Source: DATKBT01 sp035546295 | GTDB taxonomy: Bacteria; Acidobacteriota; Thermoanaerobaculia; Multivoradales; Multivoraceae | DNA: 64,000 bases | Assembly: GCA_035546295.1 (NCBI GenBank) | Contig: DATKBT010000131.1 | Span: 42,988-106,987, forward strand | Reading direction: 5' to 3' | Shown: one piece after another, positions 28,580-37,946 of the stretch | Position numbering within the stretch: position 1 is the stretch's first letter | How the letters are laid out: each line of letters begins with the position of its first letter | The notes under the pieces: generated by a model | Database searches by the model: none | Seen by the model: only the letters and a program-made list of their open reading frames with translations | Told to the model about the DNA's origin: nothing | Translations under genes and position numbers: made by a program

Positions 28580-30364
28580 TCACCCCTCGATCTCGCCAGA
28601 AGAGGACAGGATCGCTCCGGTCAGCGGGTCGTAGACGGCGACCACGATGCGGTGGTCCTTGCGACGGATCTGGAGGTCGGTCTCGTACCAGAAGAGCATG
28701 CCCGGCGTAGGCGGTCTCTCCCCCGAGATCGGAATCGTGTCGAAGCTGGTCTCGGAGCGGTTGCCGGACTTCTCGTCCATCACCGTGATCCGGATCTCGA
28801 GCTCGTTGACGTATCGCCCCGCGTTCGCGATCAGGGTGATCTCGTCCATCGGGATGCCGACCTCGAGCGGCACCGCCATCTTGCCGAGGCCCGCGCGCTG
28901 GGGGCGTCCGAACCTCAGCAGGAGCGGCTTGGTGCTCGGCGGATCGCCGAACAGGAGCGCGCTCTCGACCATCATGTCGAGCTCGGCGTCGCGCGAGAGA
29001 TCGACGTAGCCGGAGCGCGAGCGCGCTTGGAGCCCGTCGCCTCTCACCCGCACCTCGATCTCGTGGCGCGCGTCGTCCTCGCTGCGCTGCGGGGTGAAGC
29101 CCAGCCAGTAGAAGGTGCGAGTGTCCTGGATCGCCTCGACCAGCGCGTCGTCGCGCTCGAAGTTGATCAGCGCCCGTCCCCCGGTCTGATCGGCCAGGAA
29201 CTCGAGGCTGGCGTGGACCTGCAGCTCGCGCGCGGGGACCGCTCCGCCGGCGCCCACCGCCGGGCCGAAGCGCTCGAAGTCGCCGCGGCTCTGCGACACG
29301 TCGACCAGGCCGATGTCCCGGTCCTGACCGGGGAGGTCGACGGGGTAGAGCGTGTAGCCGAGCAGGTTGGCCGTGTCGGTGAGGCGGGCGAAGATCGCGT
29401 CGCGCCCTCTGCTCGACGGGTCGAGGGCGGCGCCGGCGAGATCCACCGGGGTCGCCGAGAACCCGTTGACCGTGTACTCCGACGGCGAGTAGGGCCAGCC
29501 GCCCGACAGCAGGATCATGGTCTTGCGCCCCGTCGGTCCGGCGAAGCTGCGCAGCGCCGAGACCGCCGCCAGCACCGAGCGGTCGAGCTGATCGGTCAGG
29601 CGGTTGGCGTAGTCGATCTCGACCGGGTCGAGCCGGCTGCGAAAGAACGGACGCTCGGGCTCCTGCCCCCCTTGCGCCTGGATGCGCTCCAGCAGAATGA
29701 GATCGAGATCTCGGCGCTCGGTCCGCTGCGAGTCGTTGGTGCGCAGCTCGGCGAGACGCAGCTGGCCGAAGGTGGGGCGACGCTTGGCCTCGGCGAAGGC
29801 GGCCGCGAGCTCGGCGCGATCGGAGGTCCAGCTCTGGAGGAGGTCGAGCTTGCGGCCGTCGAAGGCGACCACCGCGACGCGGTCACGCGCGGGCAGGCCG
29901 GCGAGCTGCTCCTGGATGCGGTCGATCACTCGGTCGCGATCCTGGGCGTTGGCGAACGAGTCGTCGACGAAGACCAGGTAGTTGGTCACCAGGGCTCGAT
30001 CGCCGCCCAGCGCCGGAACGCCCGCGATCTGGCCAGCGGTCGGGGCTTCCCCGTCGCCGACGACCCGCCCCTCGGCGATCTCGGCAAAATAGTCGATCGG
30101 CACCGGCTGGCCGTCGACGATCAGCTCGAAGTCGTCGCGGTCGAGACCTCGGACACGGTTGCTCTGGCGGTCGGTGACGACGACCTCGACGTTGACCACT
30201 CGCACGTCGACGACCTCGGCGAAGCCGGGGAGCTGCCTCTGGGCGCCGAGGGGGGAGGACGCGAAGGTCGAGAGGGCTGCGAGCGCCGCTGCGAGAACGG
30301 CCGCCGGAGCCGCTGATCCCGGCGAGATGCCCTGGGGGGCCGATTTCCACGAGGTTCGTCGCAT
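28580..30364 (-). CDS. VWFA-related secreted protein (Acidobacteria-type)
   Basis: A 594-aa exported protein: signal peptide about residues 1-32 (AAVLAAALAALSTFASSPLGAQ), then VVNVEVVVTDRQSNRVRGL, which is the opening of the VWFA-related Acidobacterial domain family (TIGR03436). A von Willebrand A-like fold follows (NYLVFVDDSFANAQDRDRV; TMILLSGGWPYS), with a MIDAS-like acidic start but not the full DxSxS. The C-terminal part is beta-rich. These proteins are numerous in Acidobacteria; function unknown, probably protein-protein interaction outside the cell. ATG at 30364 with GGGAG 8 nt upstream. The 250 bp downstream (28330-28579) show no gene. Confidence 0.9.
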   Translation of the reverse strand: MRRTSWKSAPQGISPGSAAPAAVLAAALAALSTFASSPLGAQRQLPGFAEVVDVRVVNVEVVVTDRQSNRVRGLDRDDFELIVDGQPVPIDYFAEIAEGRVVGDGEAPTAGQIAGVPALGGDRALVTNYLVFVDDSFANAQDRDRVIDRIQEQLAGLPARDRVAVVAFDGRKLDLLQSWTSDRAELAAAFAEAKRRPTFGQLRLAELRTNDSQRTERRDLDLILLERIQAQGGQEPERPFFRSRLDPVEIDYANRLTDQLDRSVLAAVSALRSFAGPTGRKTMILLSGGWPYSPSEYTVNGFSATPVDLAGAALDPSSRGRDAIFARLTDTANLLGYTLYPVDLPGQDRDIGLVDVSQSRGDFERFGPAVGAGGAVPARELQVHASLEFLADQTGGRALINFERDDALVEAIQDTRTFYWLGFTPQRSEDDARHEIEVRVRGDGLQARSRSGYVDLSRDAELDMMVESALLFGDPPSTKPLLLRFGRPQRAGLGKMAVPLEVGIPMDEITLIANAGRYVNELEIRITVMDEKSGNRSETSFDTIPISGERPPTPGMLFWYETDLQIRRKDHRIVVAVYDPLTGAILSSSGEIEG

Positions 30365-30489
30365 GTCAGTCTCCCGGTCGATCCCGTCTCCCATCGATCA
30401 CGGAAGGGAAACGGGTCCCGCCTGAGCCTACATTCCAGCCGAGCGGACTGCAGCGGGGGCGCGCTGAGCCTGGGATGCGGGCCGAGCCC

Positions 30490-30536
30490 AGCGCCTCCGG
30501 CGCGTCGCGGCGAACAGCCCTGGAACCGGATCTCGA
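30490..30536 (+). repeat. Dispersed 47-bp repeat, copy 1
   Basis: Matches 53950-53996 at most positions, same orientation; shared blocks include AGCGCCT, CGGCGCGTCGC, ACAGCC and AACCGGATCTC. It is intergenic, in the gap upstream of the VWFA gene. Confidence 0.6.
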
Positions 30537-30559
30537 GTCGTCGGACAGCCTCCTGCTCG

Positions 30560-30682
30560 TCAGAGGACGCCGATCCACAGCGGCGCCTCGAGCTCGCCCG
30601 GTTCGTGCGGGAGCGGCTCGATCAGCCGGTAGCCGGCGAGCTCGAGCCCGGGCCGTGGTGTGCGAGCAGGAGGCACCGCCAC
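30560..30682 (-). CDS. Possible 40-aa protein after the amidohydrolase gene
   Basis: A short frame from GTG at 30682 to TGA at 30560, starting 4 nt after the amidohydrolase stop. It encodes a peptide with the stretch GLELAGYRLIEPLPHEPGEL and ends LWIGVL. The composition is protein-like compared with the Arg-rich shadow frames here, and GAGG lies just upstream. I recognise no family; it could also be the tail of a lost gene. Confidence 0.3.
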   Translation of the reverse strand: MAVPPARTPRPGLELAGYRLIEPLPHEPGELEAPLWIGVL

Positions 30683-30686
30683 GACC

Positions 30687-32057
30687 TCACAGACGGGCGC
30701 GCCCCAGGACGCCGGCCAGCGATCTCCTGGCCTCGCGGCGGATCTCGTCGAGGTCGAGGCGACACAGCCGCCCGTCCTCGACGACCGGTTCTCCGTCGAT
30801 CAACACGTGACGCACCGACGCGCGCGAGGCGCCGAAGGCGACCAGGTCGTGGAGGCCGGCGCGCGGACCGGCGGCCCCCTCCGCAGCGTCCTCGCTCAGC
30901 AGGAAGAGCTCGGGACGGTCGGTGCCGAGCACCAGCAGGTCGGCCCGTCTGCCGACCTCGATCGACCCGACCTCGGCGGCGAGCCCGAGCGCTTCCGCGC
31001 CCCCGGAGGTGGCCAGGCGCAGCGCGTCGAGCCCCGAGAACGCCGCGGGACCGTGCACGAGCTTCTGGAGCAGCGCCGCCAGGCGAATTTCCTCGAAGGC
31101 GTCGAGGTCGTTGTTGCAGGGAGGCCCGTCGGCCCCCACGCTGACCGGGATGCCGGCGGCGCGGAGGCCGACGACGTCGGCGATGCCGGAGCCGAGCTTG
31201 AGGTTGGAGCCCGGGCAGTGACAGACCGAGAAGCGGCGCCCGCGCACGCTCTCGCGCTGGGTGGCGTCGAGATGGACGCCGTGGGCGATGCGCAGGTCGA
31301 GGTCGAGCAGGCCGAGCCGTTCGAACACCCCGATCTCGTCGCAGCCGAAGCGCTCCCGCACCAGGGCGCTCTCGTCGAGCTGCTCCAACGCGTGCGTGTG
31401 GACGGGCCAGCCGTGCCCCGCCGCGAGCTCGACGACGCCCAGCCACAGCTCGCGCGAGCACGACAACAGAAAACGCGGGTTGAGCGCGGGCCGGAGCCGG
31501 CCGCCGTTGCGCTGGACGGCGAGTCCGAGCTCCTCCGCCTCGAGCAGGGCCTGCTCGGTGCCCGCCGCCAGCGCTGCGGGCAGGCCCTGCCCTTCATCCA
31601 TCAGGCAGGGGCCGGCGAAGCCGCGCAAGCCGGCGGTCTCGATCGCGCGCAGGAGTCCCGCGGCGCCGGGGCCGAGCCCGATCTCCTGGATCGTCGTGGT
31701 GCCCGCGAGCAGACACTCCGCGGCCCCCAGCAACCCGGACCAGTAGGCGCTCTCGTCGTCGTGCGCGGCCTCGAGCGGCCAGATCCGCTCGGTCAGCCAC
31801 CGCAGCAGCCGCCTCTCCTCGGCCAGCCCCCGAAACAGCGTCTGGCCGAGGTGGACGTGCCCCTGGATCAGGCCCGGGAGGACCAGGCAGCCGTCGACGT
31901 CGAGGCGTCGCGTGCCGGCAGGAGGCTCGGGGGGATCGAAGGCCGCGATCCGACCGTCCCGGATCAAGAGGTCCTGGCGCAGGATGCGGGCGCCGGGATC
32001 GAGGGTCAGCAGCGTGGCCCCTTCGAGGAGGAGCGGCGTGGCGATCGGAGGGTTCAT
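30687..32057 (-). CDS. Amidohydrolase of the TRZ/ATZ (cytosine-deaminase-like) type
   Basis: A 456-aa metal-dependent hydrolase acting on C-N bonds, typically deaminating a heterocycle or hydrolysing guanidino or chloro-triazine-like groups. Metal ligands are visible: GLIQGHVHLGQTLFRG (HxH), a His in GWPVHTHALEQ, a His in IAHGVHLD and an Asp in VSVGADGPPCNNDLD. SVCHCPGSNLKLGSG is the family's NxxLxSG region. Length fits. The start MNPPIATPLL at 32057 is where the N-terminal beta-sandwich (LLEGATLLTLDPGARIL) begins; no clear Shine-Dalgarno is seen. Candidates include guanine, cytosine, SAH or aminodeoxyfutalosine deaminases; I cannot choose. Confidence 0.9.
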   Translation of the reverse strand: MNPPIATPLLLEGATLLTLDPGARILRQDLLIRDGRIAAFDPPEPPAGTRRLDVDGCLVLPGLIQGHVHLGQTLFRGLAEERRLLRWLTERIWPLEAAHDDESAYWSGLLGAAECLLAGTTTIQEIGLGPGAAGLLRAIETAGLRGFAGPCLMDEGQGLPAALAAGTEQALLEAEELGLAVQRNGGRLRPALNPRFLLSCSRELWLGVVELAAGHGWPVHTHALEQLDESALVRERFGCDEIGVFERLGLLDLDLRIAHGVHLDATQRESVRGRRFSVCHCPGSNLKLGSGIADVVGLRAAGIPVSVGADGPPCNNDLDAFEEIRLAALLQKLVHGPAAFSGLDALRLATSGGAEALGLAAEVGSIEVGRRADLLVLGTDRPELFLLSEDAAEGAAGPRAGLHDLVAFGASRASVRHVLIDGEPVVEDGRLCRLDLDEIRREARRSLAGVLGRARL

Positions 32058-32271
32058 GGCGGGCCGCGATCCGGCGGCGACGTTAGCAGCGGAGTGCAGC
32101 GAGCTCGCGACGGGGAGACCGCGGGTCGTCGCGCAGTTTTTCGGATCGGCTCGAAACAACCTGAGGAGTTCGTGCGTAATGTCCGACAGTTGCCCCGACG
32201 ACGCAACGGGGCGACCGGGGCCAGACCACCACAAGAGAACGCACGGTCGAGCAACAAGAGATCACGAGACG

Positions 32272-32478
32272 ATGTGGGCCTTCCTCCTCTGGCTGATCCT
32301 TCTCGTCCTCTGCTGGCCGGTGGCGCTCTTGGCGCTCGTTCTCTACCCGGTGGTCTGGCTCCTTCTTCTTCCCTTCCGACTGCTGGGAATCGCCGTCGAC
32401 GGCGTCTTCGGCCTGCTGCACGGCATCCTGGCCCTGCCGGCCCGCCTGTTGCGCGGGCCTCGTCGGGCGACCGCTTAG
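32272..32478 (+). CDS. Small hydrophobic membrane protein
   Basis: A 68-aa protein with two adjacent transmembrane stretches (MWAFLLWLILLVLCWPVALL and ALVLYPVVWLLLLPFRLLGI) and a short basic C-terminus (RLLRGPRRATA). The WPVALLALVLYPVVWLLLLP pattern resembles small membrane proteins annotated as hypothetical in several phyla. It lies between divergent genes. No function can be given. Confidence 0.75.
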   Translation: MWAFLLWLILLVLCWPVALLALVLYPVVWLLLLPFRLLGIAVDGVFGLLHGILALPARLLRGPRRATA

Positions 32479-32704
32479 CGGCCGGCGCGCGGACGGCTCC
32501 CGCCCGGCCGAGGCGATCGGCCCGTCGCGCCGTCTTTCCGAGCGTAGTGGTCGACCCCGTCGCTCGCGGGCGCTCGTGCACGTCTCCAGCGGGCCCCCGC
32601 GGTTGGTCGAGCCGGTCCCCTGCGGCATGATCGAGTCCCTCGCGACGACTCGGTGTCGGCCCGTGCGCCTCGTCGAGCGGCGGGTTGCTAAGCTCGCGGC
32701 CGCG

Positions 32705-33361
32705 ATGAAGGGTGCCGAGGAGAGCGAGTCGAGCTCGGTGGCGCAGGAGCCGCTGCGCCGCCTGCTCGGCTTCGCCTCGGCTCGCCTCGCTCGCCAACTC
32801 GAGTTCGTCCTCGAGGTCGATCGTCTAAAGTCCGTGCTGCGGCGAACCACGCTTTCCGATCGCTCCCGTCACGAGAACTCGGCCGAGCATTCCTGGCACC
32901 TGGCGCTGATGGCGATCCTGCTCGCCGAGCACGCGGAGGTCGAGATCGACCTGGCGCGCACCGTCGAGATGCTCCTCGTCCACGACGTCGTCGAAGTCGA
33001 TGCCGGCGACACCTTCTGCTACGACCAGACCGGCAATCTCGACAAGGAGGAGCGCGAGCGTCGGGCGGCGGAGCGGTTGTTCGGACTCCTCCCCGAGGAC
33101 CAGGGGGAGCGTCTGAGGTCGCTGTGGGACGAGTTCGAGCGGCGCGAGACGCCGGAGGCGCGTTTCGCCGCAGCCCTCGATCGGCTGCAGCCGATGATGC
33201 TCAACTACCTGACCGAAGGGCACTCCTGGCAGCAGCACGGCGTGCGTGAGCATCAGGTGCTCGAGCGCAACCGCCCGATCGAGGACGGCTCGAGGGATCT
33301 CTGGTCGCTCGCCGAGCGCTTCCTCGAAGACGCTGTCGACTCCGGCATCCTGGAGCGCTGA
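32705..33361 (+). CDS. HD-domain hydrolase (YfbR/HDDC2-like)
   Basis: A 218-aa metal-dependent phosphohydrolase. The HD residues are in order: His62 in NSAEHSWHLALMA, His93-Asp94 in LLVHDVVEVDAGD, and a later Asp in ALDRLQPMMLNYL. This matches YfbR/HDDC2 proteins, which hydrolyse 5'-deoxynucleoside monophosphates or related nucleotides. The ATG at 32705 is chosen because the protein begins there with the usual N-terminal helix; the frame is open upstream to 32576. It converges with the metalloprotease gene (73-bp gap) and seems to be its own transcription unit. Confidence 0.88.
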   Translation: MKGAEESESSSVAQEPLRRLLGFASARLARQLEFVLEVDRLKSVLRRTTLSDRSRHENSAEHSWHLALMAILLAEHAEVEIDLARTVEMLLVHDVVEVDAGDTFCYDQTGNLDKEERERRAAERLFGLLPEDQGERLRSLWDEFERRETPEARFAAALDRLQPMMLNYLTEGHSWQQHGVREHQVLERNRPIEDGSRDLWSLAERFLEDAVDSGILER

Positions 33362-33434
33362 ACAGCCGTCTCGACGCTGGATCAGTTCTTCCCAGCGCTA
33401 CCGTCGGTGCTCGGCACGACTCTCTGTGGCCGGC

Positions 33435-35387
33435 TCAGGGGCAAGTGGCGAACGCCGAGGTGTCCTGCACCGGGAGGAACGCGGCGCCGAGGTCGTTGAG
33501 ATACGTCCTCGTGTCGCCGGTCGTCGTGTCCGAGACGGTGAGGGTGACCTGGACGTTGGTCAGCCCGCCGGCGAACACCCAATAGCTCTGCGCCAGCGCA
33601 CAGGCGTCGAGCACCTTCACCACGACCTCGACGTTGGCGGGATCGAAGAAGGTGAAGTAGCCGGTGTCGTCGGTCAGCTCCTGCGCGGTCGCGGGTCCGA
33701 AGACGCCCTCGAAGTCCCCGAACACCAGCGTCACCCGGAATCGACCGTCGTTCAGACACAGCGTGTTGTCGCCGGCCGCGCACGCACCGTCGGGGACGCG
33801 CGTGGTGGCGGACGCCACGTTCGAATAGCCCGAGGTGCCGCCGGCGTTGCGGGCCCGCACCCGGTAGGCGCGGAAGGTGCCGGCCGGGACGCCGGTGACG
33901 ATCAACGAGGTGGCGTTGGCGCCCAGCGTGCGGATCTCGACGAACTCGCCGAAGGCGCTTCGCTCCTCGACCAGGAAGGCGCTCTCGTTGCCCGAGTCGT
34001 CGGTCCAGACGAGCTGGATCTCGCTCGTCGAGAGTGGGGTCGCGATCAGGCCGGTCGGCGCTCTAGGTGCGTTCGGCGTGTTCTGGACCTGCTGGGGATA
34101 GAGCGCTCGCACCGCGTCCCTGTCGTCGGTCTTGAGCTGGGCGCCCCGCTCGTCATCGTGCACCTGGGCGCGCATGAGGGCGTCGTCGAAGATCCCGGAG
34201 GTCGAGCAGGAGGGGCTCTCGTCGTCGCCGCAGGAATGGCCGAGGCCGATGAAGTGACCGAGCTCGTGTGCGATGACCTCGTCGAAGGCCGCCTGGGTGC
34301 GGCGCGCGAAATAGCCGTCGCCGCTGCCGTCCTGCGTGATGACGTCGGCCTGGGCGATCTCGAGCGCGGTGCCTCCCGTGAACTGGAAGGTGCCGCTGCA
34401 GAAGAAGAAGACGAACGCGGTGGCGAGGGTGCCGCCGCTGCCGCTGCGGAACGACCCGTCGATGTCTCCGAACGGGTCCTCGAAGAGGACCGTGTTGCGG
34501 TTGTCGTTGGCGCTCGAGACCGAGGTGCTGCCGGCGTAGAGCAGCCTGACGTCGCTGCGGTTGTCGTTGTTCCAGGCCGCGATCGAGCGCTGGATGGCGC
34601 CGAGCGGGTCGGCGACGCCAGGCTGCTCGGCGTCGCTGGCCAGCACCCGCACCGACACGCCGTCGTCGAACTCGCGCCAGCGCAGGGGCAGCCCGACGTT
34701 GGCGCCGCAGCTTGGCCCGCTCAGGCTGAAGGTGAAGGGAAGCGCCTCCCGGCGCAGCGCGGGCGCGCTCGGCACGAAGTAGTCGGCCTGCCGAACGATG
34801 CCGGCCGAGCGATCCTCGAGCCAGTCGGCGAAGCGCTCGAGGTCGCGCGGCAGGTGGCTGCGAGCTCGTTCGGCGAGCTCGGCGCCGGTGAGACCGCTCG
34901 ACGAGCCCGTCAGCTCGCGGGCGGAGCCGAGATCACGGACCAGCAGGCGCTGCTGGCCGTCGCGCACCTCGCGGAAGGCGGCGAGGCCGAGGTCGGCCAG
35001 CTCGAAGGTCCCCTCCGGGCCCGGCGTGAGGAAGAGCAGTGTCGTTTCGCCTTCGGCGAGGATCGGCGCGCCCGGGATCCACAGACCGCGACCGTCCGGG
35101 CTGCGGCCTCCGGGCAGGCGGACGAGGATCGTCGTGGCGGGCACGAAGCCCTTCAGGGGACGCTCGACCTCCACCAGATAGTCGGTCTCGATGCTGTCGG
35201 AAGGGGAGCTCTCACGCTCGACGACCCGGCCGACGACGACCAGCGTCGAGCGCTCGAGAAGCTCGGCGTCGGTCGCCATCACGTAGGTCAGGGCGCCCAT
35301 CGGCGCCGCCGTGGAGGCCAGCGACAGGACGATCAACAGCGGGCGCAGGTGAGCGGAGAGGGGAGAGCGGAGCAGCAGGTTTTTCAT
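33435..35387 (-). CDS. Secreted zinc metalloprotease with fibronectin III domain (paralogue 1)
   Basis: A 650-aa exported protein. After a signal peptide (1 to about 32) comes a 100-residue domain (TYVMATDAELLERSTLVVVG onward), then a zincin-type catalytic domain with HELGHFIGLGH (about residues 373-383; three His ligands and catalytic Glu, matrixin-like). A fibronectin type III domain (about 410-520, TGLIATPLSTSEIQLVWTDD) and a terminal domain (about 535-650: LCLNDGRFRV, DDTGYFTFFDPANVEVVVKV, WVFAGGLTNVQVTLTVSDT) follow. That last domain is, to my knowledge, frequent in secreted proteins of Thermoanaerobaculia-like Acidobacteriota. It is a tandem paralogue of the next gene. Confidence 0.92.
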   Translation of the reverse strand: MKNLLLRSPLSAHLRPLLIVLSLASTAAPMGALTYVMATDAELLERSTLVVVGRVVERESSPSDSIETDYLVEVERPLKGFVPATTILVRLPGGRSPDGRGLWIPGAPILAEGETTLLFLTPGPEGTFELADLGLAAFREVRDGQQRLLVRDLGSARELTGSSSGLTGAELAERARSHLPRDLERFADWLEDRSAGIVRQADYFVPSAPALRREALPFTFSLSGPSCGANVGLPLRWREFDDGVSVRVLASDAEQPGVADPLGAIQRSIAAWNNDNRSDVRLLYAGSTSVSSANDNRNTVLFEDPFGDIDGSFRSGSGGTLATAFVFFFCSGTFQFTGGTALEIAQADVITQDGSGDGYFARRTQAAFDEVIAHELGHFIGLGHSCGDDESPSCSTSGIFDDALMRAQVHDDERGAQLKTDDRDAVRALYPQQVQNTPNAPRAPTGLIATPLSTSEIQLVWTDDSGNESAFLVEERSAFGEFVEIRTLGANATSLIVTGVPAGTFRAYRVRARNAGGTSGYSNVASATTRVPDGACAAGDNTLCLNDGRFRVTLVFGDFEGVFGPATAQELTDDTGYFTFFDPANVEVVVKVLDACALAQSYWVFAGGLTNVQVTLTVSDTTTGDTRTYLNDLGAAFLPVQDTSAFATCP

Positions 35388-35722
35388 CGCGGCTGGGCAT
35401 CCCGGGCCGTTCGGCAGTGGACGACGGCCACCGCCTCGGGCCCCTCGAGCGCCGGTGTGTACACGGCGCGATCCAGAAGAGCTGATCCGACATTCTATCC
35501 ACTCTCTGCCTATCGACTCCTGCGAAGCATCCCGGATTCATCGGTCGAGCGCAGAGAACGCCCGCTGGGCGAGCCGACCGCGGCGCGCACCGGCGCCCCT
35601 AGGTAGGCATCAGCAGCTCGTCACGCGAGTCGAGCAGGAGGAGACCCCCAAGGCCCGCTCGCCCGCCCACCGCCAGCGCGACCTGCGCGGGGCCTACGAT
35701 GGCGGTGGGTCCTGCAGCCGAG
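35388..35722. other. Intergenic region between metalloprotease paralogues
   Basis: A 335-bp gap that must hold the promoter of the downstream paralogue. A TAGAAT hexamer on the minus strand near 35495 is the best -10 candidate. No small gene is evident, and there is no repeat shared with other parts of the window that I can see. Confidence 0.35.
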
Positions 35723-37690
35723 TCAGGGGCAGGTGGCGAAGGCGTCGGTGTCCTGCACCGGGAGGAACGCGTCGCCCAGCGAGTTGAAGTAGGTGTTGGT
35801 GTCCCCGGTCGTGGTGTCGGAGACCGTGAGCACGACCTCGACGTTGGTCAGCCCGCCGGCGAAGACCCAATAGCGATCCGAGAAGGCGCAGGCGTCGAGG
35901 GCCTTGACCACGACCTCGACGTTGGCCGGGTCGAAGAAGGTGAAGTAGCCGGTGTCGTCGGTCAGCTCCTCTGCCGTTGCGGCGCCTCCGTCGCCCTCGA
36001 AGTCCTCGAACCCGATCGAGACCCGGAAGCGATCGTCGTTGAGACAGAGCGTGGTGTCGTCCTCGACGCAATTCCCGATCGCGACGCTGGTGGTGGTCGA
36101 GGCCTCGTTCGAGTAGCCGGAGGATCCGCTCCCGTTGCGGGCGCGCACCCTATAGGCGCGAAACGTGCCCTGCGGGATCGAGTCGATGATCAGGCTGGTG
36201 GTGTTGGCGGGGAGCGTCGCGATCACCGCGAAGTCGCCGTCGATCGATCGCTCCTCGATTTCGAACGCGCTCTCGTCGTCGGCATTGTCCAACCAGGTGA
36301 GCTCGATCTCGCTGGTCGAGAGAGCGACCGCAGTCAGTGACGTCGGCGCCGACGGCGCCTGGTTGGAGGCGGAGGGCAGCGGGTACAGGAAGCGCACGGC
36401 GGCGCGATCGTCGCTGTTGAGCCGGGCGCCGCGGTTGTCGCCGTGAACGGTCGCCCGCATCAGGGCGTCGTCGGCCGTTGTCGAGGTGTTGCAGCGGGGG
36501 ACGCCCTCCTCGCCGAACGACGTGCAGGAGTGGCCGATGCCGATGAAGTGCCCGAGCTCGTGACCGACCACCTCGTCGTAGTCGTTGGCGGCCTGGGTGG
36601 AGAAGTAGAAGCTGCCGGCGCCGTTCTGGGTCACCAGATCGGCCTCGAAGAGGGTGTGGGCGGTCTCGTTGCCGAAGGTGTGCGTGATCCTGCAATCGAA
36701 TCCGACCCAGGTCACCGCCAGCGTCCCCGAACCGTTGAACGAGCCCGGGATGTCGTCGAACGGGTCCTCGAACAGGATCAGGTTGCGGCTGTCGTCCACC
36801 AGCGCGCTGCCCGCGGCCGCGGTGGTGCCCGCGTACTGGAGCCTCACGACGCTCTGGGCGTCGGTGTTCCAGGTCGCGATCGAGCGCTGGATGCCGCCGA
36901 TCCCGCCGTCGTCGACTCCCGGCTGGAGGTTCTCGTTGACCAGGATCCTCACCGGCTCGTCGCTGTCGAACTCGCGCCAGCGCACCGGCAGCCCCGAATT
37001 CGCGCCGCATTGGCCCGGGCTGCGAGTGAGCGTGAAGGCGTCGAGGCTGCGCAAAGACGCGATCGGGGTCTCGACGAAGTAATCGCCGGGCCGCCCCTCT
37101 CCGGCCTCTTCGTCGCGCATCCAGGAGACGAAACGCTCGAGGTCGCGAGGCAGGTGGCTGCGACGGCGTTCGGCCGCCTGCGAGTCGCCCTCGAGGCGGA
37201 TCTCGGAGGAGGTCGCAAGGTCGCGCACGACGAGCGGGCGGCCGCCGGTCTCGATCACCTGGAACGCGCCGAGGCCCAGCTCGACGAGCCGATAGGCGCC
37301 GCTCGCCTGAGGCGCCAGGAAGAGCAGGACCCGCTCGCCGACGGCGAGCTCGGGGACGCCGAAGGCGCGCACCCGCATGCCGTCCGCGCGCAGGCCGCCC
37401 GGCACCCGAACCAGGATCGTGCTCGCCGGCACGAAGCCCTTGATCGGATCGTCGATCTCGACCAGGTAGTCGGTCGCCGCGCGCCGATCCGCGGGCGCGT
37501 TCTCGGCCGCCAGCACTCGGGCCAGGACCACCACGTCGGCGCGCTCGAGCAGCTCCCGGTCGGTGGGCATCACGTAGGTGAGGGCATTCGCCGGCGTGGT
37601 CACCAGCGCGCTCGAGGCCGCGAACCAGACGACCAAGGACAGCGCGAGGCCCCGCTCGGTGTGGCGGCGTGCGAAGCAGCAGAACGGCAT
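35723..37690 (-). CDS. Secreted zinc metalloprotease with fibronectin III domain (paralogue 2)
   Basis: A 655-aa paralogue of the preceding protein with the same order: signal peptide (about 1-36, LVVWFAASSALVTTPANA), N-terminal domain TYVMPTDRELLERADVVVLA, zincin motif HELGHFIGIGHSC (about residue 375), fibronectin III (TSLTAVALSTSEIELTWLDN) and the C-terminal domain ending VQDTDAFATCP. The two proteins are most alike at the C-terminus and diverge in the catalytic insert. ATG at 37690 with AAGGA 10 nt upstream; longer starts lack a signal peptide. Each gene has its own upstream gap, so they need not be cotranscribed. Confidence 0.92.
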   Translation of the reverse strand: MPFCCFARRHTERGLALSLVVWFAASSALVTTPANALTYVMPTDRELLERADVVVLARVLAAENAPADRRAATDYLVEIDDPIKGFVPASTILVRVPGGLRADGMRVRAFGVPELAVGERVLLFLAPQASGAYRLVELGLGAFQVIETGGRPLVVRDLATSSEIRLEGDSQAAERRRSHLPRDLERFVSWMRDEEAGEGRPGDYFVETPIASLRSLDAFTLTRSPGQCGANSGLPVRWREFDSDEPVRILVNENLQPGVDDGGIGGIQRSIATWNTDAQSVVRLQYAGTTAAAGSALVDDSRNLILFEDPFDDIPGSFNGSGTLAVTWVGFDCRITHTFGNETAHTLFEADLVTQNGAGSFYFSTQAANDYDEVVGHELGHFIGIGHSCTSFGEEGVPRCNTSTTADDALMRATVHGDNRGARLNSDDRAAVRFLYPLPSASNQAPSAPTSLTAVALSTSEIELTWLDNADDESAFEIEERSIDGDFAVIATLPANTTSLIIDSIPQGTFRAYRVRARNGSGSSGYSNEASTTTSVAIGNCVEDDTTLCLNDDRFRVSIGFEDFEGDGGAATAEELTDDTGYFTFFDPANVEVVVKALDACAFSDRYWVFAGGLTNVEVVLTVSDTTTGDTNTYFNSLGDAFLPVQDTDAFATCP

Positions 37691-37946
37691 GGCAGGGCCT
37701 TCCTTGAAGCGTTTCGAACGAGGACGGCCGGAGGGAGGCTCGCGACGCGAGTACCCCCCGGAGGAGAAACGCAGAATCCTATCGGAAGGGGAGCGACTCC
37801 GGGGCCGTCTATGGGATTCTAGCATCAAACGATCATTGGGGACTCCTCGGTAGGAAGAAAGCCTTGGTGCGCTTCCCCGGCGAGGACGCGACCCGGCGAG
37901 AAGGGGCCGATCTCCGCCGGGATCTCCGGCCGGAGATGCGGCCGGA

